64,000 nucleotides of DNA from Winogradskyella psychrotolerans (GTDB lineage Bacteria > Bacteroidota > Bacteroidia > Flavobacteriales > Flavobacteriaceae): the NCBI RefSeq assembly GCF_018860545.1, contig NZ_JAHKPN010000011.1:186001-250000 (forward strand). The letters run 5' to 3'. A program made the position numbers and the translations under genes. Below the pieces are notes generated by a model, which saw nothing but the letters and a program-made list of their open reading frames with translations, was not told the origin of the DNA and made no database searches. This document shows, one piece after another, positions 56,131-64,000 of the stretch (positions are counted from its first letter, which is position 1; every line of letters starts with the position of its first letter).

Positions 56131-56506
56131 AGTTACTTTTGAATATGCGATTATTAGATTGGTCCCTAAAGTAGAACGTGAAGAGTTTTTTAACGTCGGT
56201 GTGATTTTGTTTTCAAAACGAAAAAAATTTTTAGGCGTTAAATATAATGTTGATCCACAAAAACTGAATGCATTTTCATGTGAATTAGAATTAGACACAA
56301 TTAACAACTATTTAAAATCTTGGGAGTTAATTTCTAAAGGGGATACTTCTGCTGGGAAAATTGGTCAATTTGAAATCTCAGACCGCTTTAGATGGTTAGC
56401 AGCGTCTCGCAGTACAATCATTCAAAGTTCTAAAACGCATTGTGGAATCACTGATAATCCAGAACACGAATTACAAGCGATATTTAAGAAGCATGTATTA
56501 GATTAA
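56120..56506 (+). CDS. DUF3037-domain protein
   Basis: A 128-residue protein matching the DUF3037 pattern: FEYAIIRLVPKVEREEFFNVGVILFSKRKKFLGVKY near the start and RFRWLAASRSTIIQSSKTHCGITDNPE near the end. No catalytic residues can be named. It overlaps the HipA-like kinase by 11 bases, so both are probably made together and may form a complex. A strong terminator follows. Confidence 0.85.
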   Translation: MQDKVTFEYAIIRLVPKVEREEFFNVGVILFSKRKKFLGVKYNVDPQKLNAFSCELELDTINNYLKSWELISKGDTSAGKIGQFEISDRFRWLAASRSTIIQSSKTHCGITDNPEHELQAIFKKHVLD

Positions 56507-56530
56507 ATTATTTCAATCGCTTCAAAAGAA

Positions 56531-56563
56531 AAGCCTCGCAACATTTAGCGAGGCTTCCTTTTT
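56531..56563 (+). terminator. intrinsic terminator after the DUF3037 gene
   Basis: Perfect nine-base stem AAGCCTCGC / GCGAGGCTT, eight-base loop, then a T-rich run. Confidence 0.8.
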
Positions 56564-56579
56564 ATAAGATGTGTTTAAC

Positions 56580-58079
56580 CTATTGTACAGCTTCTAACGC
56601 ATCTATATTTCCATAACCAAAACTACTATTTTTATTAGGGTAAAATTCAGAAGACTGCTTTAACCTATTAAGCACTTGTGTCCTGCTCCAACTTGGATAT
56701 TTAGACCATATTAAGGCTGCTATACCAGCCGTAGTTGCTGTTGCTACGGAAGATCCGCCTGTGTAACGACGTTGCCCATCATTAAAGCCTAATACAGGAG
56801 GAGCTTTACTTGTATTGTTATCTCCTTCCATGATAATCGTAAAATCTATTTTACTACCACTATGACATGTATCGCAACGTTCATAACTACTTCCATCATT
56901 AACACCAGTAACGGCCACAGTTTCACTCATTGTCGCTGGAAAAATAACACCAAAGCCATTTGTGAAGCTCGTAGACGTGCCACCTGCAGCAAAAATTAGT
57001 TTTCCTTTGCTATACGCATAGCGTACTGCATCTTTTATATTACCAATAGACCAAACATAACCTATAGACATTGATATTATTTTCACATCACTCCGATCTC
57101 CTAAATCTTTTAATGCTTGAGAAACACCTTTACGCTCATGATAGTCATTTAAAAGCACATCTTCCGTAGCTCTGTAAGCCACCAAATTAGAATTATAGGC
57201 GACACCAACAGGCATTCCGTTGTCATTTCGTGGTGCAGCCATCGTAGATCCCATTGCTGTTCCATGTCCACATTTATCATGAGGGCCATCATAATTACTA
57301 GACCACCACCAATTAGAATCTATAAAAGTGCCATATTTTTGAACAAATCGGCCTGATGAATAGCCGTCATTAATTCCCACTGAATTTAATAGAGATTGCG
57401 TTTTTGAAACCCCTGTATCAATCAATCCGATGGTAACACCTGAACCTGTTGATATATTCCATGCATCACGAATGTTATGCGCATCAAAATGCCAAGACAC
57501 TTGTGCATTATTTGGAGCTATAGTAGAATAGTGTGCCGAGTTAATTGAATCTGCACTTGTATCACATCCTGAACTTGATTTCTGCTGAATCGCAGTATAT
57601 TGGTTATAGCCATTTGGTTCTAAATACCTCACATATTCACTTTCTCTTAAAGCTATAATAGTTTCGAGTTTTGTTACTTCTGCATCAAAAACCGTTAGAA
57701 TATCATCTTCCTTCAGTTTAAAATCTTCTTTAGTAACGTGTTCTTCGTTAAGAATTGTAGCGAGCAAACTATTTTTTTTATTTTCAAGGTCAGTATCTCC
57801 TTCTTCACCAAAACTCTGACCTTCATTTCCGTAACCAACAGTCAGTACATGTTGTCCGTGCGTTAAGGCGCTCCATAAAAAGTGTGCATCTTCATTACTC
57901 CAGTAAAAATCACCAGTAGTCCTGATACTTTCGCTAATACGTTCATTAATTTGGGTTATGGTTAAAGGCTCTTCTGGAAACTGAACAGCTTCCGATTCTG
58001 AATCAGTTATAGCATCTTTAGAACAAGATACTATGATAATGGCTATGACAAGCATTATCAAAGTGTACATTTTTTTCAT
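56580..58079 (-). CDS. S8-family (subtilisin-like) serine peptidase, lipoprotein
   Basis: A 499-residue lipoprotein with the lipobox Cys at residue 19 (IIIVSC). A propeptide-like region of about 180 residues is followed by the catalytic domain: Asp221 (TIGLIDTGVS), His272 (CGHGTAMGSTMAAP) and Ser444 (TGGSSVATATTAGIAALIW; here GSS in place of the usual GTS). The AAGN segment that supplies the oxyanion-hole Asn reads FAAGGTS, with Gly367 at that position. Extra cysteines (CDTC) may form disulfides. A surface or periplasmic protease is likely. Monocistronic. Confidence 0.9.
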   Translation of the reverse strand: MKKMYTLIMLVIAIIIVSCSKDAITDSESEAVQFPEEPLTITQINERISESIRTTGDFYWSNEDAHFLWSALTHGQHVLTVGYGNEGQSFGEEGDTDLENKKNSLLATILNEEHVTKEDFKLKEDDILTVFDAEVTKLETIIALRESEYVRYLEPNGYNQYTAIQQKSSSGCDTSADSINSAHYSTIAPNNAQVSWHFDAHNIRDAWNISTGSGVTIGLIDTGVSKTQSLLNSVGINDGYSSGRFVQKYGTFIDSNWWWSSNYDGPHDKCGHGTAMGSTMAAPRNDNGMPVGVAYNSNLVAYRATEDVLLNDYHERKGVSQALKDLGDRSDVKIISMSIGYVWSIGNIKDAVRYAYSKGKLIFAAGGTSTSFTNGFGVIFPATMSETVAVTGVNDGSSYERCDTCHSGSKIDFTIIMEGDNNTSKAPPVLGFNDGQRRYTGGSSVATATTAGIAALIWSKYPSWSRTQVLNRLKQSSEFYPNKNSSFGYGNIDALEAVQ

Positions 58080-58191
58080 ATAATATAATTTAGATGATTA
58101 ATTCTCTAAATATATTAAATAAAACACAGAAATTAGTATGTAATTTTACGACTATGACAAATAAAGAAGTGTGTAATTAAATAATCTGTAA

Positions 58192-58482
58192 TTATTTATT
58201 ACGCTTTAATGACCCTGTGAAGTCTTCAAGATCATCTTTAATTTTGTTAATCTCTTCCTGTACATCTTTCGTAACATCTTTATCTAAAATGTTATTCTCC
58301 TTTGCACTTTTGGTAACTTCTTGCTTAATATCATTGCTTGCGTCTCTTAGTTGACGCATACCTTTACCTAAACCTTGGGCAATTTCAGGTATTTTATCAG
58401 CGCCAAAAACTAATACTACAATTAGTAGTATTACCATTATTTCCGCACCTCCAATAAATAATAATGTTAGTTGATGTATCAC
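58192..58482 (-). CDS. tatA: twin-arginine translocase subunit TatA/TatE
   Basis: A 96-residue TatA: an N-terminal transmembrane helix (EIMVILLIVVLVFGADKIPEIAQ) with the conserved FG-hinge, an amphipathic helix (GLGKGMRQLRDASNDIK) and a charged tail. It forms the pore for folded proteins. The start appears to be GTG at 58482, only 4 bases from a TATATTTG box on the minus strand (58494-58487); this would make the message nearly leaderless. tatC is not adjacent. Confidence 0.92.
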   Translation of the reverse strand: MIHQLTLLFIGGAEIMVILLIVVLVFGADKIPEIAQGLGKGMRQLRDASNDIKQEVTKSAKENNILDKDVTKDVQEEINKIKDDLEDFTGSLKRNK

Positions 58483-58532
58483 ACTGCAAATATAAAGTGA
58501 GTTTGTGGATTATACCACTTCAAATTAAAAAT

Positions 58533-58562
58533 AAAAAAAGCCAACTAAAAAATAGTTGGCTT
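58533..58562 (-). terminator. intrinsic terminator after the M1 peptidase gene
   Basis: On the minus strand, stem GCCAACTA / TAGTTGGC is followed by a run of seven T residues. Confidence 0.8.
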
Positions 58563-58585
58563 AAATTTATAATTTAAATTGTGTA

Positions 58586-60883
58586 TTAATCTCTTACTTT
58601 ACTTTTAAACGTATCGAAATCGCTTTCTTTAACTTCTTTAGGCCAAGAATTATTGGTAGTATCTACATCTGCTGTTTCTAAGTCTGGATCTACTTGTACC
58701 GATACAATTTCTTTATCACTTGCAATAGCCTTACTGACTTCCTTATCATTAAGCCTCCATACTTGGGCAGGATATGTTTCTCTTGACGTAGTGCCATCAG
58801 CATAAGTATACTCAACGATTAACGGCATCACTAATCCACCTGGTTTATCAAACGTTATTTGATAGAAATATTTAGGTGCTTTTTTCATCGCCTTCTGCTC
58901 TTCTGGTGTAAAATTATCCATGATATATTCTTTCACAGTAGGCAACTCATCAATAGATGTATTAGCTTTCATAGCGTCATCATAACCTTCTGCACCTTCT
59001 TCAATAAAATACACTAAACTTTCAGGATCTCTATTGTAGCGCTCAGCCAATCGCTTTCCGTTATCATTTGGCGTTGTCGTTACCGCAAATTTCTTAACCT
59101 CTTTTATAGCAATATCTGTATAATCTGTAGTGTAAAACCAACCTCTCCAAAACCAATCTAAATCTACTGCTGAGGCATCTTCCATTGTACGGAAAAAATC
59201 TTCTGGAGTTGGGTGTTTAAACTTCCAACGATTTGCGTATTCTTTAAATGAATAATCAAATAGATCGCGACCCATTACAGTTTCTCTTAAAATATTTAAA
59301 GCGGTTGCAGGCTTACTATAAGCATTACTTCCAAATTGATAAGTATTTAAACCTTTGGTCATAATTGGTGCAATAAAGTTTTGATCACCTCCCATATACC
59401 TTACAATATTTTTAGCTGGTCCTCTTCGAGACGGAAATGCTTTATGTTGCGGAGATAAAGCATCAGGATACCACTCACCAAAATCTTGCTCTGCAACATA
59501 TTGTGTAAACGTATTTAAACCTTCGTCCATCCATGTCCATTGACGCTCATCACTATTTATAATCATAGGGAACCAATTGTGCCCAACTTCATGAATAATA
59601 ACTCCAATCATCCCATATTTTGTTCTATCAGAAAAATTCCCTTCTTTATCCGGACGACCAAAATTAAAACAGATCATTGGATACTCCATTCCCATAGGTG
59701 TATTTACAGAAATTGCCTTGTGATAAGGGTAATCAAAGGTCATACGCGAATAGGTTTTTAAGGTACTCGCAACGGCTTTAGTAGACCATTGTTCCCATAA
59801 TGGGTTTCCTTCTTTTGGATATAAAGACACAGCCATAACATCTTTCTCTCCAAGCTTTACAGCCATCATATCCCAAAGGAACTTACGAGAGGTTGCAAAA
59901 CCGAAATCACGAACCATTTTTGCCGACAATTTCCAAGTCTTCTTATCTTTACTTTTAGATTTTTCAGCATTTCTAGCGTCTTCGTCGGTTACAATCATTA
60001 CAGGCTCATCATAAGATTTTTGCGCTTTCTTGTAACGTTTCATCATCTCTTTTGTAAAGACTTCTTCACGATTTGTCAAAACTCCTGTACCATCTAGGAT
60101 ATGATCTGCAGGTACAGTAATATTCACATCAAAATTTCCAAATGGTAACGCAAATTCATCACGTCCCCAAAATTGAGAATTTTGCCATCCTTCTACATCA
60201 TTATACACAGCCATTCGTGGGTAAAACTGAGCTATGGTATATAAATTATTATCATCTTCTTCAAAATATTCATAACCAGAACGACCTCCGTCTTTTACAT
60301 GGTTATTAATATTGTACCACCATTTTATTTGGAATGAAAATTTACCTCCTGTATTTATCGCTCGTGGCAATTCTACACGCATCATTGTACGGTTTATGGT
60401 ATATGGTAAATCATTTCCATTCACATCCTTCACATGGACGATGTTAAAACCTCCATCAAAAGATTCTTTTAGATAAGACTTTACAACTCTAGATGATAAA
60501 TTAGCAGGAGCAATTCCAGAACTACCAATAAGTGGTGTTTTTGAATCTCTTGCACGCATGTTTTGATCTAATTGCACCCAAAGATACTTTAACTCATCTG
60601 GCGAGTTATTGGTATATGTAATCGTTTCATCACCATACAATTTTGCTTTGTCGTCATCGATTTCAATATCCATTTTATAATCTGCCTGCTGCTGATAATA
60701 CCCAGGACCAGGTGCTCCAGAACCCGTTCTAAACACATTGGGTGTAGAAAACTCATCATAAAGCTGTTTAAATTTGTTTTGATTAGTATGACCTTGCTGG
60801 CGTTCGGCCTTTACGTCATCTTGTGCGAATATGCTAAAGGACGTAAAAAGCATAGCACAAACGAAGTATTTTAAAATTTTCAT
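58586..60883 (-). CDS. exported M1-family metallopeptidase
   Basis: A 765-residue zinc aminopeptidase-type protein with a signal peptide (ILKYFVCAMLFTSFSIFAQ). The N-terminal beta domain is followed by the substrate N-terminus-binding region, which reads TPMGMEYPM in place of GAMEN, and the zinc site HEVGHNWFP ... WMDEGLN (HExxH and the third Glu ligand 18 residues on), near residue 430. The C-terminal domain ends in a charged tail. It digests peptides in the envelope. It is downstream of a DUF6702-like gene and two paralogous exported-protein genes on the same strand. Confidence 0.93.
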   Translation of the reverse strand: MKILKYFVCAMLFTSFSIFAQDDVKAERQQGHTNQNKFKQLYDEFSTPNVFRTGSGAPGPGYYQQQADYKMDIEIDDDKAKLYGDETITYTNNSPDELKYLWVQLDQNMRARDSKTPLIGSSGIAPANLSSRVVKSYLKESFDGGFNIVHVKDVNGNDLPYTINRTMMRVELPRAINTGGKFSFQIKWWYNINNHVKDGGRSGYEYFEEDDNNLYTIAQFYPRMAVYNDVEGWQNSQFWGRDEFALPFGNFDVNITVPADHILDGTGVLTNREEVFTKEMMKRYKKAQKSYDEPVMIVTDEDARNAEKSKSKDKKTWKLSAKMVRDFGFATSRKFLWDMMAVKLGEKDVMAVSLYPKEGNPLWEQWSTKAVASTLKTYSRMTFDYPYHKAISVNTPMGMEYPMICFNFGRPDKEGNFSDRTKYGMIGVIIHEVGHNWFPMIINSDERQWTWMDEGLNTFTQYVAEQDFGEWYPDALSPQHKAFPSRRGPAKNIVRYMGGDQNFIAPIMTKGLNTYQFGSNAYSKPATALNILRETVMGRDLFDYSFKEYANRWKFKHPTPEDFFRTMEDASAVDLDWFWRGWFYTTDYTDIAIKEVKKFAVTTTPNDNGKRLAERYNRDPESLVYFIEEGAEGYDDAMKANTSIDELPTVKEYIMDNFTPEEQKAMKKAPKYFYQITFDKPGGLVMPLIVEYTYADGTTSRETYPAQVWRLNDKEVSKAIASDKEIVSVQVDPDLETADVDTTNNSWPKEVKESDFDTFKSKVRD

Positions 60884-60945
60884 AAAAATATTTTGGGATT
60901 AAAATGAGGCCTAAAATAGGACTTTAAGATGGCTTTAACAGTCTT

Positions 60946-61452
60946 TTAATTAAATTTTAACACGCAACTATCATTACCTGGAACTAATAAAAAGCTCTTA
61001 TTTTTGCCTTGAAGTTTTAACCGAACGATGTTTTGTTGGTCTGAAAACGCATCGAATAAAATTTGATTGGTAACCTCTATGTACTTAATATTTGAAACGT
61101 TTTCTATTTCTAAATAGCAATAGGCAATATCATCTCTATATTCCTTTCCTATAAATTTAAAATTGACGTCTTCCCCATTTATGACGATTTTCAATTTATC
61201 AGACACATACCGACTCATGTACGTATCAACCATTTCCAACTCATCTTCAGTAGCGAGTGTAATAGATTCATCGTAACGCTTACGAAGTAGGGTTTCAAAA
61301 TCATCAATAAAAATCTGACTTATGATTTGAAGGGCTTGTTGCTCTTCAGCATATTCTACTTCTGTTACACTGACATAATATTCGTGCGAAATAGAATTGG
61401 AAATTAAAAATGGAAGTGTAAACGTAAGAATTAATAAATATTGAGGCTTCAT
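60946..61452 (-). CDS. DUF6702-like exported protein
   Basis: A 168-residue protein; the start at 61452 (MKPQYLLILTFTLPFLISNSIS) gives a proper signal peptide, whereas a longer frame adds 13 polar residues. The mature part (HEYYVSVTEVEYAEEQQALQIISQIFIDDFE; a late LQGKNKSFLLVPGN) fits the DUF6702 group that accompanies M1 peptidases in flavobacteria. Role unknown; it might assist the peptidase. Confidence 0.75.
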   Translation of the reverse strand: MKPQYLLILTFTLPFLISNSISHEYYVSVTEVEYAEEQQALQIISQIFIDDFETLLRKRYDESITLATEDELEMVDTYMSRYVSDKLKIVINGEDVNFKFIGKEYRDDIAYCYLEIENVSNIKYIEVTNQILFDAFSDQQNIVRLKLQGKNKSFLLVPGNDSCVLKFN

Positions 61453-61498
61453 ATATTGTTCTGGATTGTAATATGCATTTACAAAACGCATTCCAAAG

Positions 61499-62296
61499 TT
61501 AGTCTTTAGTTACTGATTTTCTATTTTCTTGATAAACTTTTAGTTTTTCTTTTAGATATTCTAGGAGTGCCAAATCATTATTTTGATGACACAGATTCAG
61601 AAATTCATCGTCTTCTTGACAAAATAAAAAATACTCAGTTCGCAAATTTTCTGCTAAAGAATCGTTTTCAAAAATATAGTTTTCGTAATTGTATTTAATG
61701 CGTTCTATACATGCACTACGATCATCTAGTTCTACAATTGCTTTTAGTTTCTTTGTTCGTCCACTGATGGTATTTAGCACCTTATAGAAGTTAACACTAA
61801 ACCCCAAACCTATGCTGCCCCATGAACCACCATCGGCGTCGTATAATTTTCTTTCATTTTGGGTTAGTGGTTTTCCTGTATATCCTGGTATACCTAAATC
61901 ATAAAAATTTATCTCTGGTTTAGCTTCTGAATTTTGAAGATCGGATTCTAAGCTTCCTGTTAAAATTTTACCAACAACAACTTCGTTCAATTCGCTAACA
62001 TTCTCCACCATCTGAACATATAATTCACCTAAATCCATTACTGTTTCAGAAATGACTATCTCTTGTGTTTGATATTTTACTCCCGAAATAACTAAAGTAT
62101 CTTGAACTTTAGCCGGAATAATAAAACTTCCATCGCCTTCTGAAATCGTATATTTCGCCCCTGTTTTGTTTTGTATGTGAAGTCCTTCAACCTCATCGTT
62201 TGCAATTAACTTACCCTTTAAATCGGTGCGTTGAGCATTCCCCATAAGCACGGTTAAAAGGAAAATAATGCTATAAAGTATTTTACTCCTTTTCAC
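61499..62296 (-). CDS. exported protein with carboxypeptidase-like regulatory domain (paralogue A)
   Basis: A 265-residue protein with a signal peptide (ILYSIIFLLTVLMGNA) and an N-terminal regulatory-type beta domain (LKGKLIANDEVEGLHIQNKTGAKYTIS; VSELNEVVVGKI). The C-terminal half is helical and charged, ending in a coil (LLEYLKEKLKVYQENRK). Its layout, including a similar linker, matches the adjacent gene at 62283-63101, so the two are diverged tandem copies. Overlaps that gene by 14 bases. Confidence 0.78.
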   Translation of the reverse strand: MKRSKILYSIIFLLTVLMGNAQRTDLKGKLIANDEVEGLHIQNKTGAKYTISEGDGSFIIPAKVQDTLVISGVKYQTQEIVISETVMDLGELYVQMVENVSELNEVVVGKILTGSLESDLQNSEAKPEINFYDLGIPGYTGKPLTQNERKLYDADGGSWGSIGLGFSVNFYKVLNTISGRTKKLKAIVELDDRSACIERIKYNYENYIFENDSLAENLRTEYFLFCQEDDEFLNLCHQNNDLALLEYLKEKLKVYQENRKSVTKD

Positions 62297-63101
62297 TATT
62301 GTCTTTTAAAAACGCTTTACTTAACTGTGAAATACGTTCTAAAAGTTGCATTTCTTTATTCTCTTCAAACAGGCTATCTGCTATCCCTTCCTTCTCAACA
62401 TAATCAATAAATGCTGGAACTTGATCTAAAGGAATGTCAAAATTATTGTGAATATAATTAACGCTATAGGTATCTAATGCTTTCTTAAACGGGGTTTTCT
62501 CTAATTCTACAGCTCTCTTACTTTTAGGTTTCTTGTCCTCAACATTAACGACTTGCTTAATTAAAAATCCTGCCACATTTACCAAATCGAGCATATTACC
62601 TACGTAAGGATTGTATTCATTAAAAGCTAAATTATCAGCTTTAGTTTTATAATCCGCAGAAAACTCAAAATCTTCAATATTATCTAATCCAAAGTAAACA
62701 TCGTCCAAACTAACGTTGTAAGTTCTAACATTTTCTAGGTCTGCTCCCAAGTTTCCGGTTAAATCAAATGGCAATAAGACAACCTCATCTAATTTATTCA
62801 CTTCCTCCACAAGTATCACTGTTAGCCGTTTTGACAACAGCACTTTATCAGTAATCGTAACTGTAAAATCTTCAAATTGAAGCGCTCCAAACTCTACCAC
62901 ATCATTAAGCGCTACATCAAGTTCAAAATTCCCATCTGCGTCGGTGTAGGTGCCTTTATTAGAAGACGAGTTAAAAACCGCGACACCTTCTTTATCATCA
63001 GTGGACACGACGATTCTACCATTGACGGTAATTCTTTCAATATCTTGTCCAAAAGTAGCTAGCGTAGTAAATAAGAGTAATAAGAGTAGTGTTTTTTTCA
63101 T
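62283..63101 (-). CDS. exported protein with carboxypeptidase-like regulatory domain (paralogue B)
   Basis: A 272-residue protein with a signal peptide (TLLLLLLFTTLATFGQ), a beta domain (ITVNGRIVVSTDDKEGVAVFNSSSNKGTYTD), the shared VNKLDEVVLLPFDLTGNLGADLENV linker and a helical C-terminal half. It resembles paralogue A in order and pattern (both have LDEV or LNEV followed by TGxLxxDL). First gene of the minus-strand block leading to the M1 peptidase. Function unknown. Confidence 0.78.
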   Translation of the reverse strand: MKKTLLLLLLFTTLATFGQDIERITVNGRIVVSTDDKEGVAVFNSSSNKGTYTDADGNFELDVALNDVVEFGALQFEDFTVTITDKVLLSKRLTVILVEEVNKLDEVVLLPFDLTGNLGADLENVRTYNVSLDDVYFGLDNIEDFEFSADYKTKADNLAFNEYNPYVGNMLDLVNVAGFLIKQVVNVEDKKPKSKRAVELEKTPFKKALDTYSVNYIHNNFDIPLDQVPAFIDYVEKEGIADSLFEENKEMQLLERISQLSKAFLKDNSEKE

Positions 63102-63332
63102 GTGTTAATTTTATTTATATGGTATTACTACATGCTGTTCACTATATAATTACCCTCTTAACGGAAAATAATTTAACATGCTCGTTTTTTTATTTCAATT
63201 ACTGAACTAAATTTCGGTTATATTCTGCAATTCTCATAAGATTATGCTCGTAAATATTTGTTAAATGATAAAATCGTCCTTTTAAAAAAGATTGACTTTC
63301 TTTGTAAAACCGTACATCTAAAACCTTAAATT

Positions 63333-64000
63333 TTGAAATCAATTATAATTGCAAGTACATCCACTATTCATGGCAGCGGCTATTTAGAGTATTTATTAAA
63401 CGATTTAGAAACGCATTTTAAATCTGCAAATGAAATTTTATTCATTCCATATGCTCGACCTGGAGGTATTTCGCATGATGATTATACCAAAATAGCATCA
63501 AATGCTTTTGCCAAGATTGGTAAAACAGTAAAAGGTATTCATCAATTTGATACACCTAAAGAAGCTATACAGAATGCACAAGGTATTTTTGTTGGTGGTG
63601 GAAACACCTTTGTTTTAGTATCGCAATTATACAAGAACAACGTGTTACTACCTATAAAAGAAGCCATTAATAATGGCACCCCGTATTTAGGGACTAGCGC
63701 AGGAAGTAACATCTGCGGGTTAACTATGAATACCACCAACGATATGCCTATAGTGTATCCTCCAAGTTTTAAAACCTTAGGATTGGTGCCGTTTAATATT
63801 AATCCGCATTACTTAGACCCTATTGAAGGCAGTACACATATGGGTGAAACTAGAGAAACACGTATAAAAGAATTTCACGTGTATAACAATCAACCTGTCA
63901 TTGGGCTACGAGAAGGCAGTTGGATTACAGTTACTGGAAACAAACGTATTTTAAAAGGCACTTTGCAAGCTCGAATTTTTGAATACAATAAAGCTCCTTA
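63333..64000 (+). CDS. pepE: dipeptidase E / S51 peptidase (3' end cut by window)
   Basis: An open frame from a TTG start at 63333 to the window edge, 222 codons without a stop. The opening KSIIIASTSTIHGSGYLEYL and the nucleophile elbow TSAGSN with Ser122 (GTPYLGTSAGSN) fit alpha-aspartyl dipeptidase PepE, which cleaves Asp-X dipeptides. Other marks are FVGGGNTFVLVSQLY and LGLVPFNINPHYLD. E. coli PepE is 229 residues, so only a few codons are missing. The TTG start is a choice made because no ATG lies near the N-terminus. Confidence 0.9.
   Translation, partial: MKSIIIASTSTIHGSGYLEYLLNDLETHFKSANEILFIPYARPGGISHDDYTKIASNAFAKIGKTVKGIHQFDTPKEAIQNAQGIFVGGGNTFVLVSQLYKNNVLLPIKEAINNGTPYLGTSAGSNICGLTMNTTNDMPIVYPPSFKTLGLVPFNINPHYLDPIEGSTHMGETRETRIKEFHVYNNQPVIGLREGSWITVTGNKRILKGTLQARIFEYNKAP

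Overview
The window comes from an AT-rich chromosome of a Bacteroidota bacterium, most likely a marine Flavobacteriaceae (Winogradskyella/Psychroserpens-like; the genus cannot be fixed by eye). Support comes from several lineage markers: an exosortase F gene pair, a HYC_CC_PP-type protein, carboxypeptidase-like regulatory domains on exported proteins, a TonB receptor, the miaB / sigma-54 activator / LptE / SecG / GroES / GroEL gene order, near-absence of Shine-Dalgarno sequences, and recurring -7 boxes of the Bacteroidetes form TAnnTTTG. No mobile-element protein, phage gene, CRISPR array, rRNA or tRNA was found. No gene-free stretch exceeds 300 bases.

Layout. 1-7130: 3' end of miaB, a lipoprotein, a sigma-54 activator, lptE, a TPR-like protein, secG, then groES-groL. 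7223-9884: a YeiH-type transporter with its LysR regulator, and a DUF6090-like membrane protein. 9977-13184: a metal-handling set on the minus strand (HYC_CC_PP protein, TonB receptor, HMA protein). 13235-14207: exosortase F pair. 14300-17851: free-Met-sulfoxide reductase-like protein, FtsX/MacB permease, purH. 18076-23656: rod-shape operon mreB-mreC-mreD-PBP2-rodA. 23750-30844: valS, a DUF1573 protein, aminotransferase-murB, ECF sigma plus anti-sigma. 30946-42172: aquaporin, small Cys-rich protein, glycosyltransferase, second ECF sigma, lipA-GAPDH, TPR hybrid histidine kinase, lpxK, Nif3-like, CdsZ-like, msrA and a small secreted protein. 42247-46296: exported protein, methyltransferase, lipoprotein, membrane histidine kinase.

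46444-54657 is a kynurenine catabolic operon: kynureninase, kynurenine 3-monooxygenase, a RidA-type 2-aminomuconate deaminase, an unrelated small secreted protein, 2-aminomuconate semialdehyde dehydrogenase, an atypical SDR, 3-hydroxyanthranilate dioxygenase and ACMS decarboxylase. Together they should take kynurenine to the 4-oxalocrotonate level. Tryptophan dioxygenase and formamidase, needed for the first steps, are not here. Four junctions of this operon are filled from stop codon to start codon by copies of a composite palindromic element. One copy supplies the stop codon of kynureninase, and the same copy encodes part of the N-terminus of the monooxygenase. This is the most unusual structure in the window.

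54699-64000: an O-methyltransferase, a HipA-like kinase overlapping a DUF3037 gene, an S8 peptidase lipoprotein, tatA, then a minus-strand block with an M1 peptidase, a DUF6702-like protein and two paralogous exported proteins, and last a nearly complete pepE cut by the window edge.
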